50,264 nucleotides of DNA, taken from positions 179,225-229,488 of the forward strand of contig JAENRP010000036.1 of NCBI GenBank assembly GCA_024741835.1, given 5' to 3'. The number at the start of each line of letters is the position of its first letter. Position 1 is the stretch's first letter. The notes under the pieces were generated by a model. The model worked only from the letters and a program-made list of their open reading frames with translations. It did no database searches and was not told the origin of the DNA. A program made the translations under genes and the position numbers. This document shows positions 12,124-22,130 of this stretch, piece by piece. This DNA is from Diplocarpon mali (lineage: Eukaryota; Ascomycota; Leotiomycetes; Helotiales; Drepanopezizaceae).

Positions 12124-12448
12124 TTTGCACTTATTCATTATTAAGACTGCGCGTTTGGTGCATTTACTATCCTGCACTTGAAGTATTTAGGATTTTGGAG
12201 TAAAAGCAGAGCAAATCAAATTCATATGTATGCATTCCTACAACGCGGCTTCGAGCTTTTGATTACTCAGCTCGTACGGAGCCATCTTCATGGCGATTAC
12301 ACGGTTCAATATGTCAGCAGCCTATGCAGTAACATTGATAGAGAAGAGGCGCATGGGTTTCACCTTTCTCATACGCTACATGGAATGGCTGTGAAGTCCC
12401 CGTAAGAAGCTCCTCCGTCGGACTTGACCTGTTTGATATAAATCACGG

Positions 12449-12635
12449 TGTCGGCATAGAGGTCATATGATCAACAATCACGTGACCAGTCACATGATAT
12501 CGAGGCTTGGCACTACTGTATCTACTCTACGCTCTCGAGGAGTAGCTTTGAGAGCAAGCTTTTACACACGAATATGATCCAACGTATTCGAGAAAGCCTC
12601 ACCTGTGCACACAGTCACCTAATGTGATACCAACA
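12449..12635 (+). mobile_element. Solo LTR, copy 2, with 5-bp target duplication
   Basis: This 187-bp block starts TGTCGGCATA and ends GATACCAACA, with canonical TG...CA ends. It is flanked by a perfect direct 5-bp repeat, CACGG, at 12444–12448 and 12636–12640, as expected for LTR-retrotransposon integration. It aligns end to end with 3921–4108. Nothing resembling gag, pol, a primer-binding site or a polypurine tract adjoins it. It is thus a solo LTR left by LTR–LTR recombination. Confidence 0.85.
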
Positions 12636-12640
12636 CACGG

Positions 12641-13500
12641 GTCTTCCCAAACCCGATGTTGCCGTCGACCAGTGGCCTGGGTATAGCTACAACACCTGTC
12701 ATGGGTTCGAGGGTCTTTCCAAACAGAGGGAGATGGATCTAGACGACGGTGTTTCCAGACAGAAAGCGTGAAGTATAAGTAGACCCAAGAGAGGATCACA
12801 GAATGCGGGTCGGGCTGAAGCACCGAGGTTGGGGGTGAGAAGAGGGTGAAGTCATGATCAGTTCGGCGGTGCGCATTCGTGGGTCGCGAATTGGTATCAG
12901 GGACTTGGCGATGAAAACGTACAGGCCCTTTCGTTCGATGCGATGGCATCGTCGTGCAGGTAACGCCTGTCGAAGTCGCTGGAGAGCGCCCCCCGGAGGT
13001 TATGCGACCATAGTGGGGAGCTCTTGAGCCGGTATGATGGGGTTGATCGACTATTGAGGCATGCTACCAACTTCACTGGCTTGAGTTTGTCCGCTCGAGG
13101 CGAGGAAGATGAGCCTGATGTCTCTCCAGAATTTGGCGTTGTGGATGCCAACGGGGGCGACTGGGAATGTGAAGTCGTCAACGTGCCATGCGAGGCGGGT
13201 CGATAGTTGATCACAGCTAGGCGTGGGAGACGTAGGAGCTAGATCCATCCAGGCCCGTGAAATCAACTGGTCGGTGACTGTTTACACCTGGGACTTTCTC
13301 GCTTAGCATGATCGTGACTGTTTCGAACGTTTTGCCTCCGTCGGACATTGGATATACTCAATCGCCTCAACCGCTCTTCCTGGCCGAGGGGGGATCCAGG
13401 ATGGTGCTCCAATCCAGAAGAGGTCATGCTGCGTACAGTGGACACAGACTCGTCTCTTCAACGAGTCACTGCCAGGGTTTGTTTACTTGTCAAAGCGGTT
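12641..13500. other. Intergenic region after the solo LTR
   Basis: About 860 bp lies between the solo LTR and the stop codon of the oxidoreductase. Only short unsupported open frames are present. It likely includes the oxidoreductase 3' untranslated region. Confidence 0.5.
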
Positions 13501-14911
13501 CTAGAGTTGCAAATCCAGCAGGTCCTTCACCATCACTACACCCTCGGTCCTGAGCGACCTGTTCGCCGCGATTCCGGTCAGGATGCTCCTCGCACCGTCA
13601 AGATGATCCGCCGCCCTCCCAAATCTATCCGCAGCCACGTCCTCTCCAAACAGATCGTGCAGCAGCACCGGGTCTCCGCCACCGTGCCCTCCCAGGCCAC
13701 TCTCAATGGCAATCTCTCTCGGCTTCGCGAACAGCGGCCTCAGGGTGAGCGTGCACTTCTCCAACGCCCCCTCGGCGCCCTGCTCGCCGCCATTGTTGAC
13801 ATAGCTCCGTTCCTCCACGTCCAGCTCCAGCCGGCCGGCCGTCCCGTTGAACACGGCTCGGAAGCCCTCCCAGGGCGCGTAGGCCGTCAGGCTGTACGTC
13901 AGGATGGCGCCGCTCGCGTACCTCACCAGCACGCCCATCGTATCCTCGATGCTGATGCCGTCGCCGAACACGCTCTGGTCACGGTAGTACGCGTCCTCGT
14001 GCTCGGCCTCCAGGTACATCCGCCGCAGTGGCTCGTGCTCGCCCAGATGCAGCGCGAACGGGTCACTCTTCGCGACCTCGCTGCCGCGCGCGCGCGCGTA
14101 GAACTCGGTGAGCCCGCGCTGCTCGGCGTTCTCCCGTCCGTAGAACATGAGGCCGCCTTGGGCGGCCACGGAGACGGGCCGCGAGCGCAGCCAGAAGTTG
14201 ACGAGGTCGAAGTGGTGCGTGGATTTGTGCACCAGCAGGCCGCCGGCGTTGCGTTTGTCGCGGTGCCAGCGTCGGAAGTAGTCGGCGCCGTGGCTTGTGT
14301 CGAGCGCCCACTCGAAGTGGATGGAGTTGACTTTGCCGATCACGCCCTCGCCTGTTTGGTGCTGGTCAACAAACCGATCGGAAGCGAGGTTGGTATATAT
14401 GAATCGGAGGAGAGATCCGAAGACTTTCGGCTCGCAAGCCGGCTGAGAAAACAGAGGATAACACCCTACCTAGGAGCTCGAAGACTTTGGTGTTGTGAGG
14501 TGCGTAGCGGTAGTTGAAAGTCACCCTGACTTTCTTCCCCGTCCTCTCCACGGCGTCGATGATCGCTTTACACCGTACCTCATCAATGGTCATGGGCTTC
14601 TCGGTAATGACGTTGCAGCCCAGCTCCAGTGCCCTGATGATGTACCCGTCGTGCGTTCGATCCATCGTCGTGATGATGACCTCGTCGGGCCTGGTCTCCC
14701 CGACCATCTTCTCGAAGTCGGGGGCCTTGTACGTCGGGATTGGCGCCGCGGGGTACTCGAGCGCCGCGAGGTTCTCGTTGGCGACGTTCATGCGTGTCTG
14801 GTTGGTGTCGCAGAGGCCGACGATGATGGACGTGGACTGGAAGTCCTGGGCGAGTGCCGAGTAGAAGAAACCACTCCGACCCCCCAGGCCGACGATGGCG
14901 TATCTCTTCAT
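13501..14911 (-). CDS. Gfo/Idh/MocA-family NAD(P)-dependent oxidoreductase
   Basis: Exons 14911–14470 and 14351–13501 give 430 aa. The 118-nt intron starts GTAGGG and ends AACAG, and phase 1 is kept. The N-terminal Rossmann fold begins immediately ([14 protein letters not shown], residues 4–17). The family's catalytic EKP motif is at about 104–106 ([11 protein letters not shown]). FNYRYAPHN follows near 134. The C-terminal substrate domain has [13 protein letters not shown], where a conserved His/Asp cluster sits. Such enzymes oxidise or reduce sugars, inositols or related polyols; the substrate cannot be told from sequence. No signal peptide is present, so it is likely cytosolic. The ATG at 14911 has A at -3; longer upstream frames lack homologous sequence. 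No sugar transporter or other catabolic gene adjoins it. Confidence 0.85.
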
Positions 14912-15729
14912 GCTGGCAACCAGCGTCGACTTGGCTGCGCAGCTCGACGTGAAGCGATGCGACTGCCTTTGGGTACTTGGACGATTCCGAACCCTCGTGG
15001 AAACGAATACTGAGAATGAGGTGACCATACACGCCGCCTCGCCGTCGCCAACTCGGTCAGACACCCCTAAATACTCGTCAAGCACGTGTTGCCGGCCTCC
15101 TGGAACGACCGTACGACTCGGTTTGTCGGTCTGAATCAACCCGCATGCTCCCCCCGACAGCAGACGCTCCTCCACCGTTGGATTCCGTGCAGCCGGAATA
15201 TTCTCCCAGCTTTCTTCCAGCAATCATCATGTCCGGGTCAGCCATGGGCGGGGATGAGCATTGGGACAAGCTATTCCCCCCATGGCATGTTTTCCCCTCG
15301 TTTCGCGTAGACATCTCCCGAGCCCGAGTATCCCCATAGCGTAAGTAGGTGACTACCTACATATCTGACCTAAGGAGGTACTCATGTTTGCCCACGGCTT
15401 GGACTGACTTGACATTCGCTCAGAGTGTTTTGAGGGAAGTGTTTTGAGCAAAGTGTTTTGAGGGGTCTAGGAGAGGACTCGGAGAGCTTTTGAATTGTTG
15501 TGTTGCTCCTGGCCAGCCATTATTCGTCGGGATTGCCGAGTCCTGTTCAGACTCACCCCAGCTCGACGGCCGTCTCCTTGCGGGGCGTGACAACGTATGG
15601 GGTGGCTGCTGGGCTGCTTGTTTTCTGTTTACAATGGCTCCTCGCTATTCAATTCGATTCTTGCTTGGTAGCTTTGCGAGCTTAATAGGTAAGTCTACTC
15701 GGCCTGCTAAGCACTTTCAAAGTCTGCCA
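14912..15729. other. Promoter region of the oxidoreductase and spacer
   Basis: No gene recognised. The region holds a small tandem repeat (see 15424) and then drops sharply in GC content at the transposon border. Confidence 0.5.
15424..15465 (+). repeat. Three 14-bp tandem repeats
   Basis: AGTGTTTTGAGGGA, AGTGTTTTGAGCAA and AGTGTTTTGAGGGG follow one another without spacers at 15424, 15438 and 15452. The function is unknown. Confidence 0.9.
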
Positions 15730-17529
15730 TAGTAGGAATGGTAAATTTGAATCGCTTAGCCGAAAAACGCGTTTTTTGCGTTTATGCGTTTTTATTCTTT
15801 CTTCTTTACTCCTATAATATAGCTACTCTACGATATCCTCTTGCTCTTATGAGTTGCAATTTATTACTCAAGGAGTTATCTCTATATTTAAGAACTCTTA
15901 TTAAAGGCGCTGCTAATAAAGGATTAGAACTAGCTTGAATTGTACGCCTTTATAAAATACTGAAATCGATTACTAAAACTACTTTACTCTATATTATATA
16001 ACATTATGAAGGCTTTAGCAAATCTTATTTTAATTATTTAAAATATTATTTAATTATAATGCATATTAACTGATATGCTATATACGCAAATATTTAAACC
16101 AGACTTATAAAGAGGTTAAAAACGAATTAGACTTAGGATTCTCGAATTATACTATTTGCTATATTTTGATGAAGAATGGTATTACTAATTAGCGTATAAA
16201 AAAGGCTAGAAGTTACTAAGGAAGTCCCCTAGCAAGGGTATAATTACGCGAAAGTGTAAGAAAATTAGATAGTCGACGATATTTATAAAATTCTTCAAAG
16301 TAATAAGTCTAATGCTAGAAAAGCGGAGGGCAAAATATAAGAATAGGTTTTCAAATATCCTTATAAGAAATAGCAGCCTAATATAATTAGCACTAATAAG
16401 AAAGGTAAAGATATACTAACTATAGTCTAAGCTTACTTTTAAATTAAATATAAAGCTATTCGATATTTAGATTATCATATAATAAATTAAGATTCTAATG
16501 CTATTGGTACGCAGATTCCTGTAGAGCGCTCGTTCCCCTCATTCCTAGGATCATCCTATATTGACATATTGTTGCGCTAAGAGAAGCCTCAGGCTCCAAG
16601 GACTGATGTGATAAGCCCCTGAAGTGGCCACGGAGCACTCCTATAAAATGAGCACAGATATATAGATAGATTCGAATTGTACAAGCTTCTGCCCACCACT
16701 AAGAATCAACCTCTACTTTCAGTACGACAGATATCATATGCGATCGGAGGGTCTTACAATCCGAGGACCTCGGTGGTATGCTCGTGCTAGGCTTGGAGGA
16801 ATATAGGAGGGGAGGTGATTCCGAGATATAAAGGTACCATCTCGGCCTAGTATAGAAGAAGAGAGAAGACTCGACAGACTTTACAGTACATGCATTTTGA
16901 CCTATTTACTCGACTTCATTCACGTGAATATCGATACCGGCACGGAACCTACAAATGCTAAGAAGAATAGATATATAGCAAAGTTATACTTGTAGACTTT
17001 AAAAGATTACCCATCTACTTATTATCCTAATATTTATAAGCTCACATATAATAATACTCTTATCTATATAATTAAACTTATTACTGATTAGTCAAGGTAA
17101 AATAGAATAAAAGTTGTCGTTCATCTGCCTTATAATCTGAGTTTGCATCCTATTAAGCACCTTTAATAGCATCTGAAAAATTGGATTTATAAATTATATA
17201 TAAATCTTATATAAATATAATTTAAAAGAAAAGTAAAAGAACTTTTCGCAAACGGACTTTAAAAGCTTAGGAAGCTATACTGAATAAGATATTTAGGTTA
17301 AAAGCAAGTAGTATACTAAAGCAGCTTAAAGCAGCATTAGAAGCAAATAGGATGGCATGTTAAATACTAAGAGATATACTATTTAATAGGAAGATAGAAA
17401 TACTCTTAATAAACGTTCTAACTCAAAAATTAAAAGAAACAATAACGTAGTTATCATTTAATTCATTTTTATATGAAGGTTATTTACTTTAAGAAAGCTA
17501 GGGCGATTCAAACTTTACATATAGTACTA
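15730..17529 (+). mobile_element. RIP-degraded Tc1/mariner transposon, full length
   Basis: Imperfect terminal inverted repeats of about 31 bp bound an AT-rich block. The left one (15730–15760) starts TAGTAGGAATGG. The right one (17497–17529), read in reverse, starts TAGTACTATATG. Both continue into TTTGAATCGC and TAGC. TA lies at each outer edge, as expected for this superfamily. Between them the plus strand encodes a broken transposase. GITN*RIKKAR lies near 16178, E*VFKYPYKK*QP and KKGKDILTIV*AYF at 16341–16430, and VHLPYNLSLHPIKHL at 17119–17163. Several stops fall where fungal Tc1-type transposases have Trp, which fits TGG changed to TAG or TAA. The usual NPIE catalytic Glu reads Lys. 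The element is therefore dead. Without the LTR inserted at 16502–16953 it would be about 1.35 kb. Confidence 0.85.
16502..16953. mobile_element. Solo LTR-like insertion nested in the mariner relic
   Basis: This 452-bp block is GC-richer than the AT-rich transposon around it. It interrupts the transposase frame between its middle and C-terminal parts. AATGCTA occurs at both joints (16497–16503 and 16954–16960), giving a target duplication of 5 to 7 bp. The block ends CCTACA and starts TATTGGTACG, possibly a mutated TG start. It contains TATAAAATGAGC near 16640 and GATATAAAGG near 16824, which look like TATA boxes. No coding sequence is present. The strand is uncertain. Confidence 0.65.
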
Positions 17530-17915
17530 CAGCACCCAGTTCAAAAGTCAAATTCAAATTCAAATTCCCCAGAGCTGCGGGATAAAATGTGGTAAACGGC
17601 GTAACAGCCATGGCCTGCCACGACACACTCGCAATGCCAGCTGATCCGATGCCGTATGCCTTGAGGCTGTCGGCGTTTTGGCGGGGTGCGGCACGCCTCA
17701 GCAGCGTGCTGGTCGCATTTAGAGCTTTTCTCACTCAATCAGAAATACTTTCCAAGATCCTAGTTTCCATTCTGATTATGCCTGACTGCGGAGGATCTCA
17801 AAAAACTATCTAATCTTCAATTCTAAGAATAGCCCCCTCCAGTCCCTGCTCCAGTCTTTTCTCGAGGAACGGTCACCGTCTACCAATTTAGAAAGAAAAC
17901 AGGACGCAAGGCAGG
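17530..17915. other. Spacer between transposon relic and next gene
   Basis: GC content returns to normal just beyond the right inverted repeat. No gene is recognised. It probably includes the 3' untranslated region of the minus-strand gene ending at 17916. Confidence 0.5.
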
Positions 17916-20360
17916 TCATTTGGTACATTTAACACTGCTTCGAGCTGGACTCCGGTGCGCTCGGCTGGAGGACGACGAATTCAACCTCATCACACGAGAG
18001 AATGGAACTTGTGCCTGGAGCGCCTCTCTGGTCCATCTGGTTAGGTACTGTGTCAGCGAGACAGCTATCCAGAGTACCAGAGCAAGGACGGTGTGCTGGC
18101 GACATACCGAATCATGGTCAGGGACAATGTATGCTGAAGAACTTTTATTGTTGACGACAGTATGCGCAGAACCTCGGAAGCGTTCATAGTAGAGATGCTT
18201 CGACGGTGGCCAGCGATCCATTCTTACTGGGAAGTAGCCAAACCAAGGCTTGTTGTCCTTCTTCACGGGCGGTGTTTCTTCAGCAAGTCTGCGGGCTTCA
18301 CTGCACGCCAAAATCCATCTGTCCCATCCGCGTCGGGCGGCCAGCTCGGGATCCTTCAGAACTACAATCGGATCGAGAATTAGGCGAGTGCTCCGGAACG
18401 CTTTCTGGCGGAGAGATTCCAGATGTCTGACATCGCCCGATCTCTCACGGCTATGATGCTTGTGTTTGATGGCCCCTAGGTGTTCTTTCTCATGAAGTGT
18501 GGCCGTCAGATTATCTGTATGCACGTCGCCCTGCTTCGCATGGTAGATGTCCATCAGGTCGAGCCCGTACTTCTCTTCTCCAGGCATGTCAAGGCGCATC
18601 ATGAAGCCGTTGGGACGGAAAAGCTTCACGTCGTACTCGGCACATGCATCCAGAATATTCTCGATCGCATAAGCTATCTTTTTGTCTGCTAGCGATTTCG
18701 TCAGTTCCGAGCAAAAGGTTTCCCAAGTTTCCTTCGCAAAACCAAAGGCAGACAATTCCATTGGAAAGGGAAATCCCCCAGCTAATGTATCGGTATTCCT
18801 CGCCATTATCTGGAGCCCTCGGGGAAACGCTTGTGCGGGAGTCCGTGGAGAGGTCTCGTTGCTTGAGCCCAAACCCAGGAGGTTTCGGGAGACCGACGAG
18901 CCTATTCTTGTTCTTGATATCTCGGATTCTACCGCCACTGGCTTGTGCGAGGCCGAGGCTTTTCTGGACCTGGCTCCGTCGGTGTTGCTGACCCCTTCGC
19001 AGTCAGAGAGTTCATGTTCCTGCACACTGTTGCGTGCCTTTGTGTCGTTTTCTTTCTTGGCTTTACGAGCCGCTCTCGATTCCCTGATTTTTGCTTTAAC
19101 TGCACGGAGATTTGACGTGTCACTAAGCACGCTTATGAAGAATGGAATCACCTCCTGGGCTGACTTACGTGATTTCTTTGGCTTCGAATGCTTCGGGTCT
19201 GTAGACGCTAGCTGATGATTCCCGTTGGAGCAGCGGTCCTCGTTGTGGCTTTCCCCTTTCTTGGTGTCTTGCAATGTATCAGACTTCTTCAGCTGCTTTA
19301 CTGTCTTCTCCTTCTCTTTTGCCTCTCTTCTCGCCTTCTTCTCCTTTTTCTTTTCTGCTCTCTTCTCCCTTTTATCCTTTTTTCTCTTCTCTTTCTTGTC
19401 TTTCTTGGAGGAATTCAAATGGCCTGGGGCCGAAAAAGGTACGTGATCAGCATGCGAGCACTCCTGGGAGAAGGCACCGCCATTCTCATCAGGTGCCTCT
19501 TGAGAGTTCTGTGCCTTGTTTGAATGTGCGGAGATCAAATCCCTGGGGCTTACGGCTATCGAGTCATGGTCGCCGTCTTCACACCTCTCCCCAGCGTCGT
19601 TCGTGTCCCGCGACTTCGCTGCCTGTTTCGGCTTGGTATCCTTCAAAATCTTGGGAGTCGCGGAGACTGTCGAAGCACGTCCTTCCTCACTAGGACCTGA
19701 CTTTCGAGATCTCGCCTTCTTTGTCTTGGGATCCTTCTTGGGCTTATATGAGGTAACCGAAATTGAGGTGTGCTCAGTATCATGGCAGCCGGCTTCTGTG
19801 CTGCTCGTCTGCCGCGATCCCTCTGCCTTCTTCGGTCTCATCGGTACCTTCAAACTATTGGAAGATGCGAGAGGTGATTCAGAAGCATGCGTCTCGCTGT
19901 GCCTTGGCTTTGCGAATCTAGACTTTCTCCCCGACTTTGCATCCTTAGAATTCTTGGGATCAGTATTGAGTGAGCCATGGTCGCTATCAAAGCATTCCTC
20001 TTCAATATCGTTGGCCTCTGACGACTTTTCCGCCTTCATGGCTTTTCCGAGCGGGCCTGTGTCTGACGGCTTCACACTGCCAACCGGGCGTACCGTATCT
20101 TGCGATCCTTCTGAAGGGCTTTCCTTTTTGGTTCTGTTCTGCTCTTGCAGCTTATCCACTTTCTTTGGCTCTGGGAGGTCGGCAAAAGGACCATCGTGCT
20201 CACTATCCACACAGGTATCCTCACTGTGCTTCGATCGTTGTGACTTCTCCGACTTTGCGAGAGATTTTGGTAGGGCCAGGTCCTTCGGTCTCGCAGCCGA
20301 CGGGCCAGCATCGACTTGATAGTTCTCGGGCAGCTTCTCGGTCTGCATTAGCCAGGCCAT
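17916..20360 (-). CDS. Large Lys/Ser-rich protein with six Cys-x4-His repeats, unknown function
   Basis: A single exon encodes 814 aa from the ATG at 20360 (A at -3); longer upstream frame opens only with GTG. Residues 1–500 are charged and disordered. Within them six copies of C-x4-H recur with acidic surroundings at about residues 50, 123, 192, 260, 301 and 377: CVDSEHD, CFDSDHG, CHDTEHT, CEDGDHD, CSHADHV and CSNGNHQ. Spacing is 68–76 residues except for one gap of 41. Each linker is Lys/Ser-rich. A strong KE/KR block (about 318–360) suggests a nuclear or RNA-associated role, but this is inference. Residues 530–730 look globular, with FGFAKETWETFCSELTKSLA and FRPNGFMMRLDMPGEEKYGL. A hydrophobic stretch near 757–773 (TVLALVLWIAVSLTQYL) could be a membrane anchor. 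I do not recognise the family. Confidence 0.75.
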   Translation of the reverse strand: MAWLMQTEKLPENYQVDAGPSAARPKDLALPKSLAKSEKSQRSKHSEDTCVDSEHDGPFADLPEPKKVDKLQEQNRTKKESPSEGSQDTVRPVGSVKPSDTGPLGKAMKAEKSSEANDIEEECFDSDHGSLNTDPKNSKDAKSGRKSRFAKPRHSETHASESPLASSNSLKVPMRPKKAEGSRQTSSTEAGCHDTEHTSISVTSYKPKKDPKTKKARSRKSGPSEEGRASTVSATPKILKDTKPKQAAKSRDTNDAGERCEDGDHDSIAVSPRDLISAHSNKAQNSQEAPDENGGAFSQECSHADHVPFSAPGHLNSSKKDKKEKRKKDKREKRAEKKKEKKARREAKEKEKTVKQLKKSDTLQDTKKGESHNEDRCSNGNHQLASTDPKHSKPKKSRKSAQEVIPFFISVLSDTSNLRAVKAKIRESRAARKAKKENDTKARNSVQEHELSDCEGVSNTDGARSRKASASHKPVAVESEISRTRIGSSVSRNLLGLGSSNETSPRTPAQAFPRGLQIMARNTDTLAGGFPFPMELSAFGFAKETWETFCSELTKSLADKKIAYAIENILDACAEYDVKLFRPNGFMMRLDMPGEEKYGLDLMDIYHAKQGDVHTDNLTATLHEKEHLGAIKHKHHSRERSGDVRHLESLRQKAFRSTRLILDPIVVLKDPELAARRGWDRWILACSEARRLAEETPPVKKDNKPWFGYFPVRMDRWPPSKHLYYERFRGSAHTVVNNKSSSAYIVPDHDSVCRQHTVLALVLWIAVSLTQYLTRWTREALQAQVPFSRVMRLNSSSSSRAHRSPARSSVKCTK
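19215..20213 (-). repeat. Six-fold CX4H protein repeat, coding
   Basis: DNA segment that encodes the six Cys-x4-His units of the gene above. The Cys codons lie near 20213, 19994, 19787, 19583, 19460 and 19232. The units share E-x2-C-x-D-x-(E/D)-H in the better copies and diverge toward the C-terminus. Confidence 0.8.
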
Positions 20361-20844
20361 CTTGCTGGACAATGACGTTGGGCGCTGAGCTATAGAAAGA
20401 CAGAGGAATTCAATACTCTTTGATTGCGTGCGAGATTCATCTGAAGTCGACACAGCTCCGATCCTGGCCTGTAAGGTGATTGTAGGCACAAGGTCCCGCT
20501 GCCCGTCGATATCGTGATGAAAGGTCTGGCTCCGCACTTGCTTGAGGTAGGCTTGTCTGCGAGATAATGATGCGAGTAGTATACGGGAGTTAGGGTTTTA
20601 TAAACAATGTGACGGTAGGTGATGATACGTGTGTAGGCGAGAGAGCAGAGTTGAGAAGCCAGAGCTAGCCAATGCCAGGCATCCATCGCTACTTCCTGAC
20701 TAGAATTCTAGCACATTCATTTCGCATCAAATTTGGAGGCCATTTGCTAGGTCTGGTGGAGAAATTTGATTGGTATCTCTGGAATCAGCACACATGTTCT
20801 CATGCCGTCCCAAACTCCAGCGCTGAAAGCAATTAGTCGTACAT
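20361..20844. other. Promoter of the CX4H gene and 3' end of the RNPS1-like gene
   Basis: Two minus-strand genes are separated by 484 bp. No further gene is recognised. Confidence 0.5.
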
Positions 20845-21794
20845 TTAATGTCTGCCACGACGTCCTCCTCGTCCACGGCTCCTGCTTCTACTCCTCCCGT
20901 CATAACTGCTGTAGCTGCTATAGCTTCGACTTCTCTTTCTTCTGCCTCCAATGCGTCCCGGGCTTTCTCTTCGTCTTCCTGCTCCTCCACCTCCGCCGCC
21001 TCGTCCTCGTCTAGGCGGTGATCTAGATCGCGATGAGACGGATCTTGAGCGGGTACGATGTCGTCTAGGTGATCGGGACCGTGAGGCAGATCGTGGTCGG
21101 TACGTATCTGAGTTTCTCTCATTCCTGCCGTAGGGCGGGAATGGTGAGCGGCGTCTGACTTGTTGAGGAGGGCGGAAACTTGGGGCTGCAGCTATGGGCG
21201 CTCTCGGGTCAAGGTTTACGGTGCGTCGGGCGAGAGGTGGAGAAGGAGAGAATTTTCGACGAGGGAGGACGATCGATACATTGATAACCGCTCCATCGAT
21301 CTGGGATTCGTGCATATGGGCAATCGCAGCTTCGGCATCAGATTCGGAGGTGTATAGGATATATGCGGTGCCACGATTTGTGTTGACTGCCAAGTTAGCT
21401 GGAGCATTTGATGCTGAAGTGAGTTTCTTACATGATCTATTCATTGGCATGTCCAGATCACGGATTTGCCCAAATGTGCTAAAGATCTCTCGCAAGTGGC
21501 TCTCGTTGACATTCTTCGTGAGTTTTTCAATGACGACCTGGAACTGTTAGCAGCATCTTAAACATGGGCATGCGAGATTACTTTGGTGCTTCTGACCGGG
21601 CTAGGGCTTCTGCCACGACTGACACTGCGACTCTCAGTTCTATATCTGCCATTGCGACGTGGGCTCCTGCTGACGGATCGAGGGGTGATTGAGCGACGGG
21701 GTCTAGAAGTAGATCGAAAATCTCCTCTATCTTTAGAGATTTCGGAGTATGGTGAACGGGTGCGCGCGCGTCCTCGAGGCGATTCTGAAGCCAT
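20845..21794 (-). CDS. RNPS1-like SR-type RNA-binding protein
   Basis: Exons 21794–21582, 21537–21432 and 21386–20845 encode 286 aa. Introns are very short (44 and 45 nt); the second has the branch sequence GCTAACT and ends GCAG. The N-terminus (1–71) is an Arg/Ser domain. One RRM spans about 72–150, with VVIEKLTKNVNESHLREIF as RNP2 plus helix 1, and RGTAYILY as the RNP1 region. The C-terminus returns to RS dipeptides with a Gly run. This RS–RRM–RS layout and the RRM sequence match RNPS1, a splicing activator and exon-junction-complex auxiliary factor in the nucleus. The first donor, GTAATC, is weak, but phase and homology both demand it. Confidence 0.85.
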
Positions 21795-22130
21795 GACTGA
21801 GTGTCAAGGGATCCGTCGAGATGGCAACGCCTGGAGCGGACGGATCGCGAGGCTGCAGTAGACTTTTTGCCCTGATCACGTGGTACTGAATGGTGCGGCT
21901 AGTGGTGCCAAGGAGGCATCAAGGTTTCATTATTCTCTCGCCTGAACACCGATGCATATAGAACCAGCAGTCTATTCAGTTGTGATGATTTGTACTGTGT
22001 TTCTTGATAGTTCTTGCAGCAGCCAGAATTGGTGTACTAAGTTGATCAACTTGCAATGGGTCGGTCAATTTGCCATAGATCAACACAGGAAAGCTGCTCT
22101 GACGAAATACGTAACCAGAAGCCATCAAGT
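21795..22130. other. RNPS1-like promoter region
   Basis: About 340 bp ahead of the ATG. No gene is recognised. Confidence 0.5.

Noticed and set aside
3921..12635. The two LTR copies as the ends of one 8.7-kb retrotransposon
   Set aside because: The interval encodes cellular glycosyltransferase and ULS1-like genes, no primer-binding site or pol is present, and the second copy has its own target duplication.
13348..14517. 389-codon open frame on the plus strand
   Set aside because: Antisense to the oxidoreductase, which has clear Rossmann and EKP motifs; the antisense product is compositionally biased.
19516..20319. 267-codon plus-strand frame
   Set aside because: Mirror of the CX4H-repeat gene; its Phe/Ser-rich make-up is the complement of Lys/Glu codons.
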